Shown: positions 1 through 7,709 of the stretch, one piece after another
How positions within the stretch are numbered: the stretch's first letter is position 1
Layout of the letters: every line of letters begins with the position of its first letter
Assembly: GCA_903834765.1 (NCBI GenBank)
Contig: CAILKE010000004.1
Location: 186,001 to 250,000, forward strand
DNA length: 64,000 nt
Origin: an uncultured Bacteroidota bacterium
GTDB taxonomy: Bacteria; Bacteroidota; Bacteroidia; B-17B0; Aurantibacillaceae
Reading direction: 5' to 3'
The notes under the pieces: generated by a model
Seen by the model: only the letters and a program-made list of their open reading frames with translations
Database searches by the model: none
What the model was told of the DNA's origin: nothing
Program-made: the position numbers and the translations under genes

Positions 1-1661
1 TTTCAAGCGCTGAGGCCATTGAAATTTTGTATGTATTACAAGCTATCCATGAAAATAGCAGAGCAAATATCAGTAAAGCATTGCTCATTAGTTTTACGAA
101 CTACACAAGAGAGCAAATTCTCAACATTAGCGATGAAGAGTTATTATTAAAGTTTAGAACCTATAAAAATAAATGGGAAAGCGATGGCGCTTATGTGGCT
201 TTGCACATGTTTTTAAAAGATTTTAATGTGAAGTCTGTTTTGATGAATCGCACTCAGGGAGGAGATCGACAATTATCAAATGTATTGCAACTGATAGAAT
301 TATTGCATAAAGTTCAGCAATTTAAAAAGTATAACCCTGCCGAATTGATTCATTGGTTGCATTCAAATATAGAAAGTAATACAGCTTCAGATAACGAATT
401 TGTTCAGCGCATGGAGAGTGACGAAGATGCAGTAAAAATTGTTACTATTCATAAAAGTAAAGGACTTGAGTATAATATTGTTTTAGCCCCACATTTAGAT
501 CTTAATTCAATAAATGATTATAAAGAAGGCAGCTTTAGGGATGATATTACAGAGGCATACTATTATGGTTATAAGGCTTTATTTGATCAAAATCAATTAG
601 ATATGTTGCAGCTGCAAACCGAGCAAGAAAACAGGCGTTTGTTATACGTTGCTATAACCAGAGCCGTATATAAATGCTATGTTTTTAAAAATAATTATTA
701 TAAAAGCTCAGCCATTACACCCTTTGTTAATGCACTCAAAACGTATAAAGGCCCTTTAATAGCCATTGAAAATGAAATACCAGCTGCTATTTCTGCAAAC
801 CAAAAACCTGTATGGAAACCCTTTCAGCCATTAAAAATTGATACATTAAAATTAACAGATACCAATTGGCGAAAGCTAAGTTACTCTGCCATTGTTGCAC
901 CGCACGAATATCATCCTAAGGATAATCATCAAACTTGTGCAGATGAGTATGATCAATTTATTTTTAAAACCTTGCCAAAGGGCGCACAGTGTGGTAATAT
1001 GCTACATTATATTTTTGAAAACATTGCTTTTGATGATGAAAGCACCTATGAGTATGTTATAAAAAAAGCGCTCTATCAATTTTTTCCATCAAAAGTAAAT
1101 GCTTATAAAGAGGATTTATTGCAGTTGGTGAAGGAAACCTTGCACTCTAAAATAGCTATTAACGGACATACCATTCATTTAGCTACAGTAAACAATAAAC
1201 AGAAATTAAATGAATTAGAATTTGATTTTCATGTGAATGAATTTCAATTAAAGCAATTAACGGCTCTCTCAACTCATGAACACCCATTTGAGGTAAAAGA
1301 CCTTGGTGAAATTAAAGGCTGGCTTAATGGAAAAATTGATTTGTTTTTTGAGAATGAAGGCAAATACTACATACTTGATTGGAAATCTAATTTTTTAGGC
1401 GATGCTATTGATTATTATAACCAAGAGCATTTAGCAAAAGCCATGAACGAAAACAATTACCATTTGCAATACTTAATTTACAGCTTGGCTGTAAAAAAAT
1501 ATTTAAGTAAACGCTTACCCCATTTTGATTATGATACTCAATTTGGTGGGGTGGTGTATTTATTTTTAAGAGGTTTGCGAGATGGAAATGATAAAGGAGT
1601 TTATGTTTATAAGCCTGAATCAAAACATATGAAAATATTGGAAAAAATAATTTATGCTTAA
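1..1661 (+). CDS. RecB/AddA-like UvrD-family helicase-nuclease, 3' part (5' end outside window)
   Basis: This is the C-terminal part of a superfamily 1 DNA helicase fused to a RecB-type nuclease. The frame is open from base 3, so the gene begins before the window. Visible motifs are the helicase segment VTIHKSKGLEYNIV (about 439-480), the motif VI segment RRLLYVAITRA (about 634-666), and near the C-terminus the nuclease signature G-K-I-D followed by LDWKSN (about 1330-1390). That last order and spacing is the PD-(D/E)XK nuclease of RecB. Known family role: processing double-strand breaks for RecA recombination. RecB versus AddA cannot be settled without the N-terminus. The partner subunit should lie upstream of the window. 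Confidence 0.85.
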   Translation, partial: SSAEAIEILYVLQAIHENSRANISKALLISFTNYTREQILNISDEELLLKFRTYKNKWESDGAYVALHMFLKDFNVKSVLMNRTQGGDRQLSNVLQLIELLHKVQQFKKYNPAELIHWLHSNIESNTASDNEFVQRMESDEDAVKIVTIHKSKGLEYNIVLAPHLDLNSINDYKEGSFRDDITEAYYYGYKALFDQNQLDMLQLQTEQENRRLLYVAITRAVYKCYVFKNNYYKSSAITPFVNALKTYKGPLIAIENEIPAAISANQKPVWKPFQPLKIDTLKLTDTNWRKLSYSAIVAPHEYHPKDNHQTCADEYDQFIFKTLPKGAQCGNMLHYIFENIAFDDESTYEYVIKKALYQFFPSKVNAYKEDLLQLVKETLHSKIAINGHTIHLATVNNKQKLNELEFDFHVNEFQLKQLTALSTHEHPFEVKDLGEIKGWLNGKIDLFFENEGKYYILDWKSNFLGDAIDYYNQEHLAKAMNENNYHLQYLIYSLAVKKYLSKRLPHFDYDTQFGGVVYLFLRGLRDGNDKGVYVYKPESKHMKILEKIIYA

Positions 1662-2194
1662 TTTTTGTCTTTTTCTTAACAATGACTAAATACAAACCCT
1701 GTTAATTGTTACTGACTTTAAAATTTAATGACATCGCAAAAATAGGCTTGCTTTGCCCATCTATAGTATTATCGATGTGTAAAAATCAAGCCAGAAACTT
1801 AATACCTGTTATTTAGCAAATTTTCATGATCCCAGAGGAATTGGTATCAAAATGGAAGCGTAAAAATAGAGTAACTGTGTATAATTTTAGGTTGATGATT
1901 CCACACCATCTCATAAAAATTAAAATTATTAATAGCCTTGTCAATAAACGATTTCAAATAGATCGATTATTAAATAGTTGCACTAATCGTCAAATAAATT
2001 ATAAAATGTAAAGTTTTATTGTAATGTTTTAGTTTGTAGCGCGTATTATTATTTTTATGCATCTTATGATTTAAATTTAGAAGAAAAAATTGTTTAAAAA
2101 TTTAATTCAATTACTAATCAGCAGTTTAATAGTTATTAACCAATATAAAAGAGGTTGTTTTATGACCTAATTTAGTTTCAAGTAATTAAGATAA
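1662..2194. other. Gene-poor interval between the recB-like gene and the retron region
   Basis: About 530 bases, very AT-rich, with no convincing gene. A 61-codon open frame at 1826-2011 (+) has a basic composition and resembles no family I recognise; I treat it as chance or a scrap. I see no strong terminator, tRNA or direct repeat that would mark an insertion boundary. Confidence 0.5.
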
Positions 2195-3274
2195 ATGAAC
2201 CAATATTTAATAGAATTAAAAAAAATTACGGATAATTATGAAAATTATCAGAGAGTTGAGGACCTTCAGCAACAATTGTATGCTTTATCTTCAATGATTG
2301 ACAATGATAAGAAAGATGAAATAAAAACTTCCATAAAAGCGAGTGATTTGGTTACTACTATTATGGATGGTTTTTTAAATAAAAATACGGTAACAGATAT
2401 TGTAAAATCAGGTTTAGCTTCTTTTGATAGTATTATTAATGGATTTCAGAAAGGTGAGTTTGTTGTAATTGGAGGAAGGCCTGGCATGGGTAAAACACAA
2501 TTTTTAGTTCAGTTGGCAGTAAATATGGCTAAACAAAATAAAGTAGTAGCTTTTATAAGTTTAGAAATGAGTGCTGAAATGGTGACTAAGAAATTTTTAT
2601 GTAATTTGGGTCAATTAAATCCCGATATTTTTAATCGGCAGGTTGCTTACCCTAAAGAAGTTGAAGTTGGTTTATTAGGCGCAAGTAAACAATTAAATGA
2701 GCTTCCGATATATTTATATGAAAATCCAAGTTCTTATCTAAATAAATTGTTAGATCTAATCCGAAGATTAGTTGAGGATAAAAAAACGAACATAGTATTT
2801 ATTGATTACCTTCAATTAATAACCATAGGAAGTCGTCGATTTAACAGAGAGTCCGAAATTTCAATTATTTGCAGGGAAATCAAAAGAATAGCTGCTGAAT
2901 TAGATATAATAATTATTGTTGCTTCACAATTGAGTAGGCAAGTCGAGAATAGACCTGGAGGAAGCAAACGCCCACAATTGTCTGATTTGAGAGAGAGTGG
3001 AGCTATTTAGCAAGATGCTGACAAGGTTATTTTTTTGTACAGAGCAGAATATTATGGGATTGAAGTTGATGAAAACAATCAACCTACATCAAACAGAATG
3101 GAAATAATTTTAGGTAAAAATAGAAATGGCCCTTTATTGGATACAACTGTTTTTGCTGCATTTTCTAAGTCAATGATTGTTGATATTGAATCTAAAAGCA
3201 ATGACATTTATATACGAATGCCTGATATTAAAATTGATATAGATAGATTAAAAGATTTTGAATCGGATTTGTAA
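2195..3274 (+). pseudogene. DnaB-like replicative helicase ATPase domain, interrupted by in-frame TAG
   Basis: The frame reads 271 codons from ATG 2195 to a TAG at 3008-3010, then continues in the same frame for 87 more codons to TAA at 3274. Both halves match the DnaB C-terminal RecA-fold ATPase: Walker A GRPGMGKT (residues 94-101), SLEM (122-125), Walker B with DYLQL (204-208), QLSRQVENRPGGSKRPQLSDLRESGAI just before the stop is too long to quote as one motif but its end LSDLRESGAI is typical. After the stop come QDAD and YRAEYYGI. In DnaB the residue at the stop is normally Glu, so one base change (GAG or GAA to TAG) explains it. The DnaB N-terminal domain (about 100-150 residues) is missing, so this is not the cell's main DnaB. 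The truncated product would lack the arginine-finger region. The gene ends 33 bases before the retron RNA on the same strand and is the best candidate for a retron partner. Alternatives: sequencing error, readthrough, or a decayed phage gene. Confidence 0.8.
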
Positions 3275-3297
3275 AATATATTGATGAAATATTTTAA
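3268..3297 (+). promoter_or_regulatory. Candidate promoter of the retron RNA
   Basis: TTTG at 3268-3271, an 18-base spacer and TATTTTAA at 3290-3297 resemble the Bacteroidota promoter TTTG-N19-TAnnTTTG, with mismatches at the end of the -7 box. Transcription would begin at about 3304, almost exactly at the a1 repeat of the msr-msd RNA. It overlaps the end of the helicase gene. Confidence 0.4.
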
Positions 3298-3303
3298 ATA
3301 AAA

Positions 3304-3460
3304 AATAACCGTCGTTGCAAGCTATTATGTGTCGGTTTAAAGACAAAGTGGTTGTGTTCCGCAACTCAAGTACTAAATGCAAGTAAGCTCCTTGCTAGAT
3401 TCCGGGAAAACCCGCAATCTAGCAGGTAAAGTTTTTAAGATAATAAAGCAACGGCGGTTT
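3304..3460 (+). ncRNA. Retron msr-msd RNA
   Basis: The RNA is bounded by inverted repeats a1 (3307-3318, AACCGTCGTTGC) and a2 (3448-3459, GCAACGGCGGTT), which pair over 12 positions with one G-U. Just after a1 is AGC (3320-3322), the usual context of the branching guanosine, here G3321. The msr part then has small stem-loops: 3330-3333 with 3342-3345, and GTTGTG (3351-3356) with CGCAAC (3360-3365) around a TTC loop. The msd part has a long hairpin: 3391-3401 pairs with 3416-3426 (11 pairs, one of them G-U), a C/C mismatch, then CGGG (3403-3406) with CCCG (3411-3414) capped by AAAA. The reverse transcriptase begins 18 bases after a2, the normal retron layout. The exact 5' end and the extent of the reverse-transcribed DNA are inferred. 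Confidence 0.88.
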
Positions 3461-3477
3461 AATATTAATACCATTAA

Positions 3478-4491
3478 ATGACAATTACGAAATCACTTGT
3501 TTATCCTAAATTAACCTCTCTCAAAAATTTACTTTTGAATGTGGAAGATTTTTATGATTTGCAAATTTTATTGAAAGTAGGGGCAAGGGAATTAGAATCA
3601 CATATTAATAAACCTATTTATAATTCATTTCAAATCCCAAAAAAGAAAGGTGGATTTCGTAAAATACTTTCACCAAATGATGATTTGTTGCAAATTCAGA
3701 AACAATTGAATTTGTATTTTCAAGCAATTTATTTATTAGTTAAACCTACTAATGTTCATGGGTTTATTGCTAAACCTAAGGGTTACGAAATAAATCATTC
3801 TATCATGAGTAATGCATTTGTGCATACTAATAAAAAACATGTTTTAAATATCGACTTAAAAGATTTCTTTCCATCAATATCCGCATCTCGGGTTAGGAAA
3901 GTCTTAGTTAATCATATTGGGCTTAATGACAATCAAATTGCTGATGCAATTGCGTTATTGTGCACGTATCAAAAGTCATTACCAGTAGGCGCACCCACAT
4001 CTCCTGTATTAGCAAATTTTACATGTTTAGATTTAGATAAAGAATTATTATCCTATTGCAGTTTATATGATATTACTTATACACGTTATGCCGATGATTT
4101 AACATTTTCATCTCAGGATTATTTTAATAGCGAGACCATTAAATTTATTAGGTCTATTATTGATAAACATCATTTTATTATTAATGAAAAAAAGTTTCGC
4201 TTATTGTCCTCTCAATCAAAACAAACAGTTACAGGTATAACGGTAAATGAAAAATTGAATGTAAGTAGGGTATACATTCGTAACATTAGAGCAATTTTAC
4301 ACAATATAAAAATTGCAGGTATTGAGGCGGCCACTAAAAAACATTATAAGGTTGTTTTTGCTGATTCTTTATTACAGAAAAAACTTGTATCTAAACTCAA
4401 TGGTCAAATTGATTTTGTAGGACAGGTTAGAGGTAAAGAGGATGTAATTTATAATAAACTAAAGAGCTCTTATTTATCAATAAGTAGATAA
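3478..4491 (+). CDS. Retron-type reverse transcriptase
   Basis: 337 residues, starting at the ATG 18 bases after the msr-msd RNA. The retron hallmarks are all present: the region X motif NAxxH (NAFVH, 112-116), the catalytic aspartate in DLKDFF (126-131), the PVGAPTSPVLAN block (169-180), the YADD active site (204-207) and the region Y VTG motif (251-253). Known role: the enzyme primes from the branching G of its own RNA and copies msd to give msDNA, with RNA and DNA joined by a 2',5' bond. Known retrons are anti-phage systems in which RT plus msDNA hold an effector in check. No maturase or HNH domain is present, which excludes a group II intron. Length is typical. No effector gene follows on this strand, so the upstream DnaB-like gene or the convergent gene at 4785-5462 are the candidates. 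Confidence 0.95.
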   Translation: MTITKSLVYPKLTSLKNLLLNVEDFYDLQILLKVGARELESHINKPIYNSFQIPKKKGGFRKILSPNDDLLQIQKQLNLYFQAIYLLVKPTNVHGFIAKPKGYEINHSIMSNAFVHTNKKHVLNIDLKDFFPSISASRVRKVLVNHIGLNDNQIADAIALLCTYQKSLPVGAPTSPVLANFTCLDLDKELLSYCSLYDITYTRYADDLTFSSQDYFNSETIKFIRSIIDKHHFIINEKKFRLLSSQSKQTVTGITVNEKLNVSRVYIRNIRAILHNIKIAGIEAATKKHYKVVFADSLLQKKLVSKLNGQIDFVGQVRGKEDVIYNKLKSSYLSISR

Positions 4492-4615
4492 ATTTTCATA
4501 GAAGGAATTAATTGCTCAAACTTTTTGTTTTTATGATATTCAAAAGTATAGTTTATTAGTTATTAAAATAAATCCATTATCTTTTTTTCAATTTCAAATT
4601 GCATATGGTTTAGGT

Positions 4616-4696
4616 TTAATTTTTATAATCCTTCAAAAATTGTAAATACTCAGTGGCGTTTTCTTTTGGATTTTTACTAAACTTGGTAATTAGCAT
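4616..4696 (-). pseudogene. Possible C-terminal gene scrap, 26 codons
   Basis: An ATG-initiated frame of 26 codons reads like genuine protein (SKNPKENATEYLQFLKDYK near its end), with an in-frame stop three codons before the ATG. It lies in the otherwise empty gap between the reverse transcriptase and the next gene. It may be the tail of a lost gene, a tiny gene or chance. The rest of the gap (4492-4784) shows nothing. Confidence 0.25.
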
Positions 4697-4784
4697 ACTA
4701 GACTATTTTTCGAAAATTAAAGGAAATGTTAATGATGTTTATTTTATATATTATTACGGTTTACAAATTGTTTTATAACATTTT

Positions 4785-5462
4785 TTAGGCAGCTTTTTTA
4801 AGTTTTATTTTATTATGCTTTATTTGTTTCCAAACATTCATATACATTTTTTCATCATAAAAGTCTACTTCTAATGGTTTAAAGTGTTTTTTTAATTTAG
4901 TATTTTCTTCCTCTGGTTCAAATCCATTTGTCATTATGTATTCACTTCTAGCTATAATAGGGTTAAAATATGTTTTAATAATTGAGCTATTTATCATCTC
5001 AATTGATTCATCGATTCTGTTATCAATAGTGCAAAGGGTTATTGCTTCTTTAGCTATATTACCAAAACATTTTACATAATAATCTGTTTTAAGAATTCCC
5101 ATGCAATCGTTTAAACCTATAAAATCTATGTACCAATTTTTATTTGCAATTTCATTATCGATTCTCCAAATGTCATAATGCTTGTTTACAAAATAACGCA
5201 GTTGTTCTCTAAACGGATAATGCTCTTCATCGTCTTCGCAAAATTGTAATTCATATATATCTAAGCACAACCAATACCAATCTAAGGTGACTTGGTTTGT
5301 GTTATGCGCAAATACTAAACCTCTATTGCTTTGAGGCTTAACATTTCTATATCCAATAATGCCTTTAGCTTCAATAGACTGTCTGTTCTTTTTATAACTT
5401 AAGTGATAAACGTATTGGCCAGTATTTGCTTTTTGTAAAGGATATTTAGTATGATCTATCAT
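4785..5462 (-). CDS. Unknown protein, possible ADP-ribosyltransferase-like N-terminus
   Basis: 225 residues from ATG 5462. I do not recognise the family with certainty. The N-terminus reads YVYHLSYKKNRQSIEAKGI (about 18-36), which resembles the Y-H-x-(S/T) strand and helix that open many ADP-ribosyltransferase-fold proteins. Acidic and aromatic residues follow (CEDDEEHYPF, DIWRIDN), and the C-terminus is basic (KHNKIKLKKAA). There is no signal peptide or membrane segment. It is convergent with the retron RT, and an ADP-ribosylglycohydrolase lies about 1.2 kb further on in the same direction. A role as defence effector or toxin is speculation. Confidence 0.6.
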   Translation of the reverse strand: MIDHTKYPLQKANTGQYVYHLSYKKNRQSIEAKGIIGYRNVKPQSNRGLVFAHNTNQVTLDWYWLCLDIYELQFCEDDEEHYPFREQLRYFVNKHYDIWRIDNEIANKNWYIDFIGLNDCMGILKTDYYVKCFGNIAKEAITLCTIDNRIDESIEMINSSIIKTYFNPIIARSEYIMTNGFEPEEENTKLKKHFKPLEVDFYDEKMYMNVWKQIKHNKIKLKKAA

Positions 5463-5507
5463 GTTTGATTTTTTTATTAATTACGCTGTGATGTGGTTTT
5501 CATTACA

Positions 5508-5651
5508 CTATCTTCTTAGTAAAGCCATTATTTTATATAAATCATATTTTAAGTAGATGTCATAAATGGTTGAGTAATTTTCATCTGCAAAGTATTTTTT
5601 TAAGTCTAAGCTATAGTCAACATTCACCAACACATCATCGTCATTTATATT
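5508..5651 (-). pseudogene. Possible small gene or gene remnant, about 47 codons
   Basis: The frame between a TGA (5652-5654) and a TAG (5508-5510) reads like real protein, including LVNVDYSLDLKKYFAD and YDIYLKYDLYKIMALLRR. There is no ATG; GTG at 5631-5633 is the first usable start, giving about 41 residues. It lies 45 bases upstream of the unknown gene ending at 4785 and on its strand. It could be the tail of a deleted gene or a small partner. The rest of the interval 5463-5805 shows nothing. Confidence 0.3.
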
Positions 5652-5805
5652 TCAATATGTTTATTTTGCCATAGCCATGCTAAATAGATGATTTGATAAG
5701 ATTTTACAAGATCAATTTGATGATGATTGTGCATGTATCTGCATACATATTTTGTTCCTCTGTATTTTTCATAGGATTATTTTATTTAGATTTAATAAAT
5801 GTGAT

Positions 5806-6336
5806 TTATTTTCGCTTTTTTAAAGCGATAGCTCTTAGTTTTTCAATAGCTCTGTGGTTTAACACACGTGTATGTTCAATGCTTATGTTTAAAAAACCAG
5901 CGATTTCTTCATAGCTCTTGTTTTCGTTAAATCTAAGTTGTATGATTTTACCCTGTATTTCAGTCAACTCTTCAAATGTGTTTTTTAAAAACTCAGCACA
6001 CAATTGTAAGCGGTTATCAGGCTCGTATGTTTTGGTAATCCCTTCAGGGATCTTATCAGTACTATTGCTCCATATTTTGTAATCTTTTTTTCTTACAAAA
6101 TCTAAGGCAGTATTTTTTGATAATGTTGCAATCCAAATTGCAAAACTTCCTTTATCGGGGTTAAATTTATGGAGATGCTCTAAGGTTTTAATAAGAGCGT
6201 CTTGGACAACTTCTTCGGAGTCCATTTTGTTTTTAATAACCTTTGATACTGATTTTACTACAAGGGGTTTGTAGTTTTTGATAATTTGATTAGTGTCTAA
6301 TTTGCCTAATTCAAAATTGTTTTTGTGATTTTTCAT
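5806..6336 (-). CDS. RNA polymerase sigma-70 family factor, ECF type
   Basis: 176 residues with two recognisable sigma regions. Region 2 spans about residues 20-85 and includes EEVVQDALIKTLEHLHKF and IATLSKNTALDFVRKK, which bind core polymerase and the promoter -10 region. Region 4 is the C-terminal helix-turn-helix (IQLRFNENKSYEEIAGFLNI, then VLNHRAIEKLR). Length and lack of regions 1 and 3 are those of an ECF sigma factor. No anti-sigma gene is adjacent: the downstream neighbour is the unknown gene at 4785 and the upstream one an ADP-ribosylglycohydrolase. Its regulon cannot be read from the window. Confidence 0.85.
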   Translation of the reverse strand: MKNHKNNFELGKLDTNQIIKNYKPLVVKSVSKVIKNKMDSEEVVQDALIKTLEHLHKFNPDKGSFAIWIATLSKNTALDFVRKKDYKIWSNSTDKIPEGITKTYEPDNRLQLCAEFLKNTFEELTEIQGKIIQLRFNENKSYEEIAGFLNISIEHTRVLNHRAIEKLRAIALKKRK

Positions 6337-6469
6337 TTTTCAGGTAGACCATACCTTCAAACTTTGTTGTTTGAATTTTGATCGAATGAAAAATGCAACA
6401 GGAGCCTCTATTTTTAAATAAATGTATAGTTTTCATATTTAGATATTATTGTTTTTTTGTCATAACTTG

Positions 6470-6488
6470 TCCCGAACTTGATTCGGGA
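6470..6488. repeat. REP-like palindrome, GAACTTGATTC family
   Basis: TCCCGAA and TTCGGGA pair around a CTTGA centre. The same core recurs in the intergenic region before clpP (62849-62869 and, inverted, 63067-63087) with compensating changes in the stem. The rest of the 300-base gap 6337-6637 has no gene that I can support. Confidence 0.6.
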
Positions 6489-6637
6489 TGGTATAGCCAG
6501 TTTAATAATTGGTGTTTGTGTTTTGGCAAACATGGCTATTTCATATTTATTAATTTAATTAGGGTCTTAGGCAAACATAAATTTAATAGTTGAGATTTCC
6601 AAATCCATAATTGTTAAATCCTAAAAAAATATTTTAA

Positions 6638-7597
6638 TTAATGAGTTGAATGTTTGGTATTGAATTTATTTTTTAATCTTTCTGACAAATCAATAATATC
6701 ATTTTTTCTAGCAAGTTGATTTAACCAAGTTTTAGGAATTGAATCAAAACCATATAACAATCCAGCTAAGCCACCAGTTACTGCTCCAGTTGTATCAGTG
6801 TCTTCACCAAGATTCACAGCTTTTAACGTTGCTTCTTTATAATTACTAGTAGTCATTAAGCACCAAATACTTGCTTCTAAGGTGTGCAGCACATAACCAC
6901 TGCTATATATGATTGACTCGTTGAATTCATAAACCTTTTTTGTTAGCAGCCTATTGAATAAGGAAATTTCAGATGTATTAATAGACTCTTTATTTAAGAA
7001 ATCGGTAATTTCAATTTGTAAGTTTAAATAAATTTCAAATTTATTTTTCCCCTCAATAATTTGCTTTGCAAATTCTAAATAATAGAAACAAGCAATTACC
7101 GATCTTATATGAGCATGAGTGAGTGATGATACTTGCTTGGTAATTTCAAAACGTTCCTTAATAGGTTTATCCCTTATATGAAACACTAAAGGTAAAATTC
7201 GCATTAATGAGCCATTACCATTTGATTCTTCATCAAAGCTTCCGGCTAAATCAAGTCGAATATTCTTTGATAATCTATTTATGGCCTCGCGCGTAGTATT
7301 TCCTATGTCAAATACCTTTCCGTAAGGAGTCCAGTAATTTTGATTGTACCAATTCACAAAGTTTTGCCCTACATTATTTAAATCAAATTCTTGTATTAAT
7401 CCTTCCGCTAAGCAAAAAGTAAGTGAGCTGTCATCAGAAAAAGTTCCTGGAGGTAAATTATAGGTCCCATAACCTATCATATCTGTTACTGGCTTTTGGG
7501 CAATATCTTTTCTGCTTTTAAATTCTACTGGAACGCCTAAAGCATCTCCAATACTGACTCCAAACAATACATCTAAATAATGGTTTCTTGTTTTCAT
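6638..7597 (-). CDS. ADP-ribosylglycohydrolase family protein (DraG/ARH-like)
   Basis: 319 residues from ATG 7597. The open frame extends to 7630 only through a TTG, and family members start just before the LFGVSIGDALG segment, so the ATG is chosen. Metal-binding motifs of the family are present: FSDDSSLTFCLAEGL near residue 55-70 and GEDTDTTGAVTGGLAGLLYG near the C-terminus, which hold two Mg or Mn ions. Known role: removal of ADP-ribose from proteins or from nucleic acid. Substrate unknown here; there is no nitrogenase nearby. It sits in the accessory region near a possible ADP-ribosyltransferase-like gene (4785), but they are separated by the sigma factor. Confidence 0.88.
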   Translation of the reverse strand: MKTRNHYLDVLFGVSIGDALGVPVEFKSRKDIAQKPVTDMIGYGTYNLPPGTFSDDSSLTFCLAEGLIQEFDLNNVGQNFVNWYNQNYWTPYGKVFDIGNTTREAINRLSKNIRLDLAGSFDEESNGNGSLMRILPLVFHIRDKPIKERFEITKQVSSLTHAHIRSVIACFYYLEFAKQIIEGKNKFEIYLNLQIEITDFLNKESINTSEISLFNRLLTKKVYEFNESIIYSSGYVLHTLEASIWCLMTTSNYKEATLKAVNLGEDTDTTGAVTGGLAGLLYGFDSIPKTWLNQLARKNDIIDLSERLKNKFNTKHSTH

Positions 7598-7709
7598 AAT
7601 CTTCTTAATCACTTTATTTAAATAGATCAATCGTTATCTTTAATCCAACTTATATTTTATTATTTGGATTATCTATTAAGTTAATTACAGAAATTGAATT
7701 TCAAACATT

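Noticed and set aside
1826-2011. 61-codon frame before the DnaB-like gene
   Set aside because: Composition looks like AT-rich noise, no family resemblance, and no context supports it.
3478-4491. Group II intron or diversity-generating RT
   Set aside because: No maturase or endonuclease domain and no template/variable repeats; NAxxH and VTG motifs plus paired a1/a2 repeats identify a retron.
6393-6593. 66-codon frame over the palindrome
   Set aside because: It runs through the REP-like hairpin and reads as low-complexity hydrophobic translation of intergenic sequence.
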